From assembly GCA_014529385.2 (NCBI GenBank), contig CM043960.1, positions 77,463,910 through 77,527,909 on the forward strand: DNA of 64,000 nucleotides. Direction: 5' to 3'. The notes beneath the pieces are model-generated. The model did not search any database and was not told where the DNA came from. It was given only the letters and a program-made list of their open reading frames with translations. This document shows, in pieces, positions 47,901 to 59,900 of this stretch. The translations under genes and the position numbers were made by a program. Positions within the stretch are counted from its first letter, which is position 1. The number at the start of each line of letters is the position of its first letter. This stretch comes from Adiantum capillus-veneris. Taxonomy: Eukaryota > Streptophyta > Polypodiopsida > Polypodiales > Pteridaceae.

Positions 47901-50900
47901 GCATGCCTCCTCTGCATCCACACGCTCTTGTCGTCGCGCTTCATCTTGCTACATCATCATCCGCATCATGAAATCCATGGGATTTGGTGGCAAGGATGGA
48001 GGGGTAGGGGGAGGATTCATGGGAAGATCCATAGGTGGAACTTGCTCGCCTTCTTGATTGGTGGAGGCCTCCATAACTCTACGAGTCTTAACCATGCAAG
48101 GATTTCCGCTCTTTGTTCAAGGAAGGTCGTAGACTAATCTTCGGCAGACTATCTACCCCCCCATCAACGCACCCCGCATGCAACACCCGATACATAATTG
48201 GTTGCTATAATCCCACGCTCAAGGCGCATGGTCCTACACGCAATGGCACGCCTGTTGCTCCAAGAGAGGGAGGATATACAACAGGGACTGCCAACACAAC
48301 CAAAAACACAATAGAGAAAAAAAAAATAGGATTAGCAAATTAGTGCAAAATCTTCAAATCTCTAATAACAATGTCAGGTGCAACAAAATTGAAATGGTGA
48401 TCTAGGCATTACACTTTTACAAATCTTTTACCTCTTTTCCTTGCGTAAGTGATTGCTTTTATCTTGAATGATGGTTCCTTTTACTTTCCTTGAAGAGAGG
48501 AATGAGAGAGGGAGGTAGAGATGTGTAGAGAGAGAAAGAAAGAGAGAGAGAGAGAGAGGAGGAGAATGATACCCAATGGGGTCCCAACCAACCCTTCTCA
48601 AGGGCTCCCTACACCGTTGCCGATGTGATATTTGCTTTAGATTGCATAAATGGAACGTACACACATGCAATACCTCAAATGCAGACTCTACTGACCCGAA
48701 TGGAGGATGTCGCCCAGCGGTAACTCAAGACGAGGCACCTCCGAGCTGATTTGATGCACCTTTGGATTCTTCTCAATGTGGGATTGCGGATGGCCACCAA
48801 GGGGTAGATCTAGAGTTGAATCGCGCTCCTAATGTGAGAGGAATGAAGGGCTGAAAACACAGACCTCAACTACAAAGAATGATTTATTAATAAGTTTGAC
48901 CAAGGGATTAGTTTCTGGGTGAAACTATCTTACATCTGCCCACCCAGGAATCCAACTAACATGGCAGGTATATTTTCCTTCAGATTCACCTACCTTGGGT
49001 GATCCACTTACACAAGTATAGACTGTTAGAGAGTCGTGGTAGTTATCCATGGTTCGGGTGCTCTCCCTTCAAAGGGGGATGTGGAGTCATCTTGGGAGTC
49101 ACATTTCATGGACTACTTCAAGTGATTTCATGTGCAGCGAACAGAATTTTAGTCTATTTGGTGGCTTTCTATAGCACTCTTGCACAGCTTGGTTGCAAGG
49201 TCTCTTGAGCTTGGCATATGACTCGTATTCTCAATATTGATGTGCGTGCCTTTCAGCTGGATGTTTGTTTCCATTCCAAATCACTCTAAGAGTGGGGTGA
49301 TATTCTATCGAGATGTGTTCCAGACAAATGAAAATCAATAGCAGTTTTCACTCTCAGGTCTGATGAAGTTTCTTCAGATGTGGTTTGCAGTTCACTCATG
49401 ATCTATGGTGGTTAGTGCAAGTGCATGTCTTTGGTTCTTCATCATCAAACAATCGATTTCTCAGTAGCCTCGGTTGTCTGCATTCTTTGGACTTCCCGTA
49501 GGAGCTTGAAGTTTCTTGTGTGTGGTATGTGACCGCAAGTGTAGGATTTCAACTCTTTCCTCAAGAGTGGAGCACTTAAGAGCTGAGAAATGATCATGTG
49601 TGACGTGCGCACTTCACTTGCACTACGTGGTGCCACAATCTAGCATGATCCAGTAGCTTAGGACTGAGACTGGCACCTTTGTGAGCCTCTAGCAAGATGT
49701 GCATGTCCAGGCCGGTCACAGTTGCATACCCTCTCTTTCACAAGACAGCATTTTCAGCATATAGGCTTTTCACTGCATGAACCACCTCTTATTTTAATCA
49801 CTTAATTAATAAGTGACTTTTAGCCATTTAAATGGAATCGTGGGGCTTCCTTTTGTCTGCTCGACCCAGCCTTTGAAGGGTATAAAGGGCAGCTAGGAAC
49901 AACGCTTGGAGAAGCAGAGAACCTAGGAAAGTGGCGGTGCACCAGATCGTACAGCAAGACAGCGAGCAGCCCATCGTTTTCTCAAAAGACAAGGCCAACG
50001 TTTTCAGCCTCCCATCCGGATACCAATAATTGAGCCTTTACCCTCATTTTTTATGCATTCTCTTGGAGCAATCAGCAATAGTACCTTCTGTAGATGTTGG
50101 TTGTGTGACTTGTGAGTCGGTTGAGTTGAGGAGATTCTTGTTAGAGCTGGGTTCTTCACCAGCAGAGAGCATTTTACTTCCCGGACGTCTTTCGAGGGTA
50201 ATGGTAGGATGGTACAACGGCCATGTATTGTGCAAATATCCTCGTCCAGAAAACGCTCTCTTTGTTGCAAATTGCTTACTCCAGCTTCCTGGTCCATCTT
50301 CCTTTCCAGGAGTTGAGGGGGAGTGTTAAAGAGTTATGGCATCTCTCTAGTTTCGTCCGATTAATCCCAGTTTCTCCCTATGTCACGTGGAGCCTGAGAC
50401 AAAGTTGCATTACACATGCCACTGCCCAGTTTACTATGAGAAGGCTGCTTCCACTGCCTGTTCAGAGAGGGCTTTGGACCACTCTCTAGAGTCATGAGGT
50501 ACAAGGACCAGAGATGTCTTGGACTCTTTTTGCTCGAGTTGCGCAGACACAGAGAGAGCCTGATGAGAGGAGAGGCTAACCAGCCTCAGAGACAGATCAT
50601 AGACTTCTTGAGAGCGAACATTGGGCAGTCAAAGGAGCAGCTACCACAGTAGTGCTCACATTCTCCTCACACCAAAGGCACGCTAATCAATCGAGCGACC
50701 AAGCTAGGGAGATCCAAGCACCCACGACTGTGGAGGACTACACAGCATCGAAAGAGACTGAATCAAAGGATTCGGATCTGTCACGGGGACGAGCACCACG
50801 TGCCAACGGAAAAGAACAAACTGATCGACTTTAAGCACTTCAAATAACAACTGAACTGAAAGAGATAGAGAGTGCATGACACACGAGACGGGGAGTGGCG

Positions 50901-53900
50901 GAGTTCCACCCCAAGAGAGCACTAGCCCCAAACCTTGGCGCCCCTTTCAGTATTTCTTTATATTGCTTCAACTGAGTACAACTCCCATGGCTCTACTCTG
51001 GATCCCCCACGGGTAGACTCCCCATGGATCATATTTAGAGGCACTTGGCCTCTAAAAGCAGTTTACATGAAAAGCATTCAAACTCAAAAGCAACCGGTCA
51101 AAAAGCTGCCAGTGCAATTTTAGGGAATCCGTACACCTTCCACGTAATCAACGTAAAACGCGAAAATCCATACATGTGCCACGTCTACACAGCCATCATA
51201 AAATGCGGGATTCCGTACAACTCTTGCCACGTCATCAGTCTTTACGCCTGGCTTTTGTGTGGGTCCTGCTTTATTTAGGTCACTTGGGTCACTTGAGCCT
51301 CCGTCGGACGGGGTAGCAAAAGTTGGTAAAAACTTCTTCTATTGCTTCTTCTTCTGCTGCATCTGCTTCTTCTTAGGGTTTAGGCTCCTCGGTCGGGCTC
51401 TACAAGTTGGCTCCGTTTTTCAATGGCTTGCCACGTCAGTAGTTTTTGACATCCCCTCTGCATATCTGCAAAACAACTCAAGTTAGCTCAAAAATTTCCA
51501 AGGGTCATTTCGAGGGACATTCCGAGGGAAAATCCGAGGGACAATCAGTTTCCAGATTGGAGCTCTTGATATTCTAGGTCATTGACTTCCAGAAAAATCT
51601 CATCCAATAAGGAATATTCACTCGTTGGCACATCACAATGCAACACAAATGCTCACATATGCATGTTACAAGACATAACGAACAGCGCCGTTGAGCACTC
51701 CCCCGAGGCAAACAATCTGCGGTATGAAGCTACTCAACGACTACCTCGTCACTCCCCCTCCAAATAACCTAAAAAGATCCCGGCCATGAGCTCACAAGAC
51801 TGATACAACCAGACGCTCCCCAGACCACAGCCTACGTCGCTTGGAGGTTCAAGCATATAACCAAACGCTCCCCAGACATCCCGTCTACGTCATTCAGAGG
51901 TTTTCCAGCATACAAAGAAACGTTGCCCAGACATCCTATCTGCGTCGTTCCGAGGTTTTCAAGTATACAACAAAACGCTCCCCAGACATCCTATCTGCGT
52001 CGTTCCAAGGTTCAAACAATACCAAAACAGCATTTCTCACTACTACACGCGAGAGTAAATCACCAAGCATTGAAACTGATATTGAAAGCAAAGTCAAACA
52101 ATTCAAAGGGGCACCAAGACAGGTCCAAAACAGATACCATTCATTTCAAACAAATTTCAAACAAGATCACAAAACAAGTTTTCAACAGAACTCAAAAAGA
52201 CATCTCGACATCAGTCGAGCTCGAAAAGACGACTGACTTTCCATCCTGAAACCTATAGCAAGATTAGGGTTAGATTTCTTTTATAAGGTTGTAGCCATCC
52301 ACGACATGGTCCATTAACTCTTGAATAGTCAAAACAAGCCTCGACAAGCAATGTTCATGTGGCGGTGATGGTAGTCCCAAGACCTCGCAATCACACTAGA
52401 CATCCAAGGTTTTTAGCTCGGGAAGAGACACCTGATGAGAGATGTCGAGAAATTTCAAGTTGTAATCTGCAAGGGTTTCCATGGCAAGCATTTTAGGATA
52501 CCTCACTCTGGCAGCAGCTACCATAAACAATAACATTCAGGTAAAAATTTTCTTGAAAGCTTGCCAAGTCCTTGGAGTGTGCGGCTTGGGTGCTATAGAC
52601 ATCCACCATTGCATGGCACTGCCTCTGAGAAAAAAAAATGGCGGCTTGAAAAAAAAAATTTGATCTTTCTCTTGCAAGTAATCTTAAATTCCTTATGGCT
52701 TACGCCATGTAAGACGAAACAATGAAGACGGGAGCGCGACCGATGCACAATGGAGTAAGGGTGGAAGTGGCTAATAAGTCGAGGGTCAGGACACAAAGGT
52801 TCTTTAGTAAATTTTCCGGTAAAACTTGGAAGCGCCATCTTGCTCTGTCTGCTCTTTGAAAGGATCGGTATGCTTTCAAAAAAGCACATGTTTGAAGCTC
52901 TGATACCATTGTCACGGGGATCGGCACCACGTGCCAACAGAAAAGAACAGACTGATCAACTTTAAGCACTTCAAATAACATTTGAATTGAAAGAGATAGA
53001 GAGTGCTTGACACAGGAGACGGGGAGTGGCGGAGTTCCACCCCAAGAGAGCACTAGCCCCAAACCTTGGCGCCCCTTTCAGTATTTCTTTATATTGCTTC
53101 AACTGAGTACAACTCCCATGGCTCTACTCAGCATCTCCCACGGGTAGACTCCCCATGGGTCATATTTAAAGGCACTTGGCCTCTAAAAGCAGTTTACATG
53201 GAAAGCATTCAAACTCAAAAGCAACCGGTCAAAAAGCTAGTGCGATTTTAGGGAATCCGTATACCTGCCACGTATTCAACGTAAAACGCGAAAATCCATA
53301 CAGGTGCCACGTCTACACAGCCATCATAAAATGCGGGATTCCGTGCAGCTGTTGCCACGTCATCGGTCTTTACGCCTGGCTTCTGTGTGGTTCCTGCTTT
53401 ATTTAGGTCACTTGGGTTACTTGGGCCCTTGTCGGATTGGGTCCTAGAAGTTGGTAAAAACTTCTTTTGTTGCTTCTTCTTCTTTTGCTGCTTCTTCTTA
53501 GGGTTTAGGCTCCTCGGTCAGGATCTGCAAGTTGGCTCCGTTTTTCAGTGGCTTGATACGTCAGCAGTTTGTGACAGGATCACTTTGGCCCGACAAGCAA
53601 GATGTCCGGTCAAACTATTGACCATGGAGGAGATTGACGGGATCCGTCAATGACCGATGATGGATCTCTTGTGATTTAGCTCTTTGGAGGATTGTACACC
53701 CTACCCATCTTGTACCAACCTTTGTATCAGCTCCTACCCCTTCTATCCCCACACACACACCCACATTGTGTTGTATTAGCCCTCAATCACTGCTTTCACC
53801 CCCTTACTCATATCCTACACAGTTCCAGTTAGCTGCTTAGTTCACATCTAACAGTTTAGGTACCCCTTTTTCAGTAACTTTAACTTTTTTTATTTTTGGT

Positions 53901-56900
53901 ACTCTGAGGTCATTTTGGCCTTTTGAAACATTAATATAACATTTCATTTAAAAGTCCCGAAAGCGCTCGCTGAAGCCAATCGCCCTCGCCAGGAAACTAC
54001 GTCATCTCCCCCCCCCCCCCCTCGCCAGGTGCTGCCCCTACTGCTGATGTGACGAGCAGAGAGAGAGTGTTAGAGAATCAGTAGCAACATGACTTCGATA
54101 GCCCCTTTCCTCTTCATCGACGTCTTTCCGCCTTCATTCCAGCTTTAGACTCTGATAGAGGCTCCTCCGGCTCCACCTCAGAGGGACTCACATGCAACCC
54201 CCTCGACCGCCCTCGAGGATACCCCCTCAGGCTCTCTTTCGCCAGAAGAGGCAGCGAGCTTAGTAGCAGAGGTGGAGAGGCTCCAGGCCACCTCTACGAT
54301 CTGCCGCATTGTTGGCACCCATCCCAGTCATGGTGAGCTTCGAGACTTACTACAGGCCCTCTTGCTTGCAGATATGGGTAAGATTCAGGATATCCAGCTA
54401 CTGGGACGCGGACAATACCAGATCGAGTTCGAGACAGCACAGAGTGTCTTACAGGTCATTGGGATGAGCCCCTTGGATATGCGAGGAGCTTGAGCCTTCT
54501 TTAGCCAGTGGCATCACGGTTTTGATCCGATAGAGGCGGCAAAGAGGGCTGAGCGTCTTTTCCCAGTGACAGTGTGCTTCCTGAGCCTCCGTCGGGAGTA
54601 CTTGCCCCTACTTTCCCAGATTGGCTCTCTAGTGAGGTTGGTCCTAGAGACAGCACGTACATTAGCGTCGGTTGTTGCCAGAGCAGCTAGTATGCCTTCA
54701 ATCAGAGTTCTGGTACCAAATGTCTCTTGCTTGCCAAAGGTAGTTTAGCTACCTAAGGTTGGCGGGGGATGGTTTGATCAACGAGTAGAGTATTCGGGGC
54801 TCCCGAACCAGTGCTGTATCTGTCAACAGGTTGGCCACTTGGCCAAGGCCTGTCCTCGTCGAAGACCTCGAGCCCCACCACCGGCATAGACACAACCTCC
54901 AACGCCTAGAGCTTCAACGACACAGCCAACCATTGGAGCCACATCTCAGTCGGTTGCAGAGAGACCTCCCCCACCTGTTGCTACATCAAAGTGGCAGCAG
55001 GTGCAGGGTCGGCATCAAGGGTGCCAGCTTGAGCAGCCGATCCAGTGGCAGGGTCAGCAGCAGCAGTGGGTCAGCAGCAGCAGTGGGTGCCGGTGCAGAA
55101 CCGGTTTGAGGTTTTACAGACAGAGAGCTCAAGAGAGCAGCCTATGGACCAAGAGATGGCAGCACCTCTCCCCACCCCTCCTACACCGCCCTCTGCCCCG
55201 CCCATTATGCCCTCAGTGCATGAGTAGCTGGTTTTATCTCCCCCTTGTGGAGATAGAGCCTGCCTCTGCAATCCTCGCCTTCGCCTCCTCCCGCCTCTCC
55301 ACCTCCCATTTTCGCACCAGCTGCTCCCTCTCGGCACCTCGCCCCCACTGCCATTTTGTCGCCTTCGTCTTTGCTTTCTATAGAGGAACCACCACTTACT
55401 TGGCACTCTCCAGCAGTGCAACGCTCACTGAGTAGCGATTTTGCTCGTGGGCCAGTGGAGAGAGCTATGATGCCGATTAGAGCTTCACGCATGTCAACGA
55501 TACGGAGTCAGCTACTCAACTTTGATTCGCACCACAGAACTGCATGGTTTAACTACTCTTTCATGCGCTTGTTTGGTAGTGAGGAGACACATGAGCCGGC
55601 ACCTGTGCGGATTCACGTGGTTATCCTCCCAGCACGGGGAGAGGAGGCACTGGATTCCTCAATAGCCTTCTCCTTCCCGTTGTGTGGAGCGAGTGACAGA
55701 GTGGTCCATGGACTTGGCATCAGAGTGCCTGCACACATACGGTATAGAGTTCTCTCATCACTTGGCAGACCTGGATGTGACAGATATGCTTGCGCGTATT
55801 TGGGAAGCTCGCCCATTACGCAGTTACAAGCAGGATTGATGCTCACGGGGTCAGACACTTGGTGATTCGCATTGTAGCGAACCTCGCGAGGCCTCCACTC
55901 TATGTATGCATTCATGAAGATGAGATCGTGGAGGCATCGGCCTTAGCTATGGCATATACCCACTGGGGGATATTGCGCAACGCGTGCGACGCTCAGGGGG
56001 TTAGATCCACAGTCGCTCGGATGGAGATTATTCTCCCTCCAAGCCGATTGCGAAGGCTCACCGGACTGCTGACGCAGCTACTTCATATATTGGCAGACCA
56101 TGAGGATCATCTCGTGGAATGTGCAAGGTCTTGGAGGCTCCCAGTATCTCCGCTATAGAGGCAGGCTTCGTCAGGAGATTCAGCGATGCTTGGTAGGCAG
56201 TTCCATTGATATCTTGATGCTACAAGAGCACCATCTGAGTGAGCCGGATTTGCAGATATTGCTCAGTGTTGCCAGGCCGATGTGAGCCATTTTGATCAGC
56301 AGGTTTTGGACCCATGAGTGGGCAGGGAGGGGTATGTATGTTTATTGCCGATGCTTGGCGGCAGGCCATTGTGGACAGAGGGGTGATTGTGCCGGGCAGA
56401 GCCCAGTTTATGACGTTGAGGATGCATGGGGAGCTCATGGGGCTTCTCAATGTATATGCGCCTAATCAAGCGAGTGCTAGAGCAGATTTCTGGGCACAGA
56501 TTTTGGATACATTTACCTGAGGTGGACCACTGGTGTGTTGGAGGGGACTTCAACATGCTAGAGAATCTGGCAGATAGGATTGGGGGCAGTCATGTGACAG
56601 TGCATGGGCATGAGCTAGCAGCATGGGAAGATTGTGTTTGACTTTGCAGATCTCGAATGTATGGCAGCATGAGGCTTTGGTACGATCTCTAGACAGTCTG
56701 AATTTCTCAGTCGGACCGTTGACAGGGAGGAACTAACCTGTCTAGGATTGATCAATTCTATGTAGGCGACTTTGTTGGGGAGATGGGTGGGACCATAGGG
56801 ATCCTGGCTGACACTGCATTTTCGGATCATGCCCCGGTGATTCTTACTTTTGAGGAGCAGCGACGAGCACCTAGCATGCAGCTACGGATTCCAGAGAGTG

Positions 56901-59900
56901 CTCACAGACCCGAGCCTTGTTGATGAGATAAAACGTATCTGGCAATCTAGCTAGAACTCAGATGTGAATGCAACAGAGCAATGTGCCCAGGGGATTGCGG
57001 CCCTCAACACTTTTTTACATGAGACAGCTTTGACTAGATTTTGAGAGACTCGCGAGAGAGAGAGGAGATTCAGGCGCAGCCTAGCAGCCATTCAGAGGTT
57101 ACAGGAGCAACAGCCTGAGTGCACCTGGCTAGAGGGTCAGTTGCGGTAGGCCAGACTCACATCGGACACAGCTTGGGGACCTCGTCTCTAGAGAGTTTTT
57201 TGAGATTACCGGACCCCGCCATGCACGTACAGGGATTAGACAGCTGAGACATCAAGATGGATCACTAGCAACTGAGCCTGAGGAGCTGAGAGGGATTGCT
57301 ACCGATTTCTACAGAGATTTACTCAATGCTACACCTCCGTCTAAGGAGAGAGATAGGTGTAGAGAGCTTGTTTGGGCTCATATCCAGAGGAGAGTTACAG
57401 ATTGTATGAGGCATACATTGGCACAGCCATTGTCTAAGGATGAGCTTATTGAGGCTTTGAGGGTACTCCCACGTAGAAGCTGCCTAGGAGAGGATGGTTT
57501 GACACCTGCATTTTATAGGCGGCACTGGGGTATCTTGGGACCAGGCCTACGTAGAGGCTTTCTATCACGAGGACGTGGGAACTGCTCACCTTAGTTGTTG
57601 GTTTCTTTCCAATGATTTTTGCTTAATTTTTGAGACCCTCTTTTTGAAGTTGCAAATGGTCGGACATTGTATGGCCAATATGAACGGTAGTTTCACCCGC
57701 AGACGGGAAGTTGGTCGGCACTGGAACTCGTAAAGTAAAAGGATGTCTATAGTTCTTGTATCAGACAGATCCAGAGGCTGATCGGGAACTTCCTTTGGTC
57801 AGGGCGAGACGGTCACTCTGCCCAGGCCAAAGTAGCTTGGTCGGTCATCACTTTACCCCTGGCAAAGGGGGGTCTTGGCATCATTGATCCCACAGATCAG
57901 AGCAGAGCACTGCTAGGGAAGCTCATTGTGCGAAGGCTTCTTCCCGGTGCCGAGCTGTGGAAGGAGTTCTTCCTTAGGCGGATTCAGGCCCGAGCTCCCC
58001 TAGCAGGAGGTATTTGGGCACAAGAGACCAGATGGATCTTCACTGAGATGAGGAGGACAAGCCTGAGCAGAGACTGGGAGGATCGTTTTGCTTTGAGCAT
58101 ATTACGGGCTTGGGAGTTGCTTCGCCTTGGCCTACAGCAGCGACAGCCATCTTGTATAGAGGAGAGAGCGCGGTAGCCTTTGATATGGAGTCCCTCTATG
58201 CGCACAGAGCAGGGACATATGTTGGGATCCACGACGAGACTAGCATGGGGACCCATGGCTGATGGCCCTGCACGCAGCTTTGGGGATTGGCACGCTTTCT
58301 GCAAACTTCCAGAGGAGATACAGATGGAGAGGCTGAGCCACTTTCGGGGCGGACAGACTACGAGAGAGGAGATTCAGACAGCCATTACAGCACAGTGGGA
58401 GGAGCCACTTGATCCGACGGCCCCTCGATGGATGGGGGCTTTCACGCAGCTAGAGACTTTGATTGCAGTCAGAGCATCTACCGAGGAGGGAATTTGTCTC
58501 TTCTTTGAGGTAGGGGATGACGGGAGGCTGCAGAGAATGGAGGAGGAGTCTCCATCGATTGAGGGATGTACTTTTCAGAGGATCAGAGTTGTGGGTGCTG
58601 CTTCACGGGAAGTGGCACATAGACCCGGATCCAGGAGAGCTTGACACGACTTGGCGATTATCGGTCTATGGCTCTCGACCGCTGGCACAACTTCACTGGG
58701 ACCCAGGCAAGTGGATGTGGGAGGACCCTTTCGCTTCACCAGGGGCTCCTGATATCTCCTTCTTTCAATACACAGTGCGACTGGGGAGATACATTTTGAC
58801 GTCATGGCAGGCAACCATCCGAGCTGCAACAGAGCATTGGAGACGACGGGGCCTCTCACAGGCCTTCCTAAAGGATTTCTGGGTGAGACTTTGGGCATCA
58901 CGTCAGGCCCGTCAGGTCACTTGTATGAGCAGTTTGTTATCAGCATGGGGAGCCTTTCCCCGAGCTCTGTTTCTCCCTCATTCTGAGAGGTCGTGTCTCT
59001 TTCTACTTCAGTAATCTCTCTTCTCCACAGTTGCCTTGTTCATGTATGTGGCATTGCACGTGTTCTCTTGTGTCAAAGGATCTTAAAGGAGTCGGGCCAG
59101 ATCCGGGTCAAGGTGTCCATTGGATCAGAGGCCAGTTCTTGTCTTCATTGCATCTTCCGCTGCCTATTCTAACAAATCTCTCCCTCCCTCAATATGCATT
59201 CATTTCTTTATTTACATGTTTATAATTTGCATTTATAGATATAGAAGTTATATACTGAAACCACACTGGTAACACTATGTAACAAATTCTTCTACCAAAA
59301 CGAAAATAAAGCATCCTCAAAACATGTGCAAAAATGAAGGCCAAAACGAAGCTGAAAAATGATAATACCTCTAACGGATACTCAACAATGCTTGTGGCAA
59401 GGTGTTTTTTAATAACAACCCTAATATGAAGTTCAAGAATGAAACAAGAGCTACTTAGCAAAAAAGCAGCTTACCCACGAGCGATTCCTGTATGGTAATA
59501 CTTCTATTATAACAGGCAAGAGCCTCCTGTTTGTTTCCAAGTGCCAAGTACACATTGCCCATGTGCTCTAAGAAGGCATCAAGAAAAGGTTCGTGCACTT
59601 CCATGTTTGCTAAGACATCCTTCATCTGGAAACAAAAAAGCAGGGTGGTTTTTTCTCTCTTTCTGTTTTTTTTTTTTTTTTGTGGGGGGTGGGGGGGGGG
59701 GGGGGGGATTTTTTCGAAATTGAAATCCTTCAACAATAATTATTCAGAAGAAGCTAGTTCAAAATCTGATGATTGAGCAGAAAGCCAACTCAAGCTGATT
59801 AAGCATTTGTCTAGCAGCTTCTAAATCCTGCAACATCAGAGACAGCTGTAAGAGAACTTCCAGCATGGCTGCCTGTTCAAGACCCTTGTTTCCTTGGTTC

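Larger units (their letters stand above)
50779..53576 (-). mobile_element. Complete non-autonomous LTR retrotransposon B2 (2.8 kb)
   Basis: LTRs 50779-51451 (673 bp, 3') and 52910-53576 (667 bp, 5') start TGTCACGGGGA and end TTTTGACA/GTGACA. The perfect TSD is GGATC (50774-50778 and 53577-53581). The primer-binding-site complement GCTCTGATACCA is exact at 52897-52908. The interior (51452-52909) is 1.46 kb with no gag or pol motif and contains a 55-bp tandem repeat. Structure is therefore complete but coding is absent, as in LARD/TRIM-like elements. Its LTR architecture (primer-binding site and CAAAAGCAACCGGTC-type phrases) resembles the Gypsy A LTR, hinting at Gypsy proteins in trans. Confidence 0.92.
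53956..59040 (+). mobile_element. LINE retrotransposon (L1-type), RT largely deleted
   Basis: Plus strand: ORF1 (about 54086-54900), a further open region 55200-56100, then ORF2 with AP-endonuclease (56100-56900), the start of the RT (57200-57600) and a C-terminal region (57750-59010). It has no LTRs. Stops and frameshifts are frequent, and the RT palm between about 57600 and 57730 is gone. No poly-A end or TSD could be fixed. Confidence 0.8.

Noticed and set aside
51808-52018. CRISPR-like array
   Set aside because: The ~55-bp repeats are contiguous with no unique spacers and lie inside a plant LTR element.
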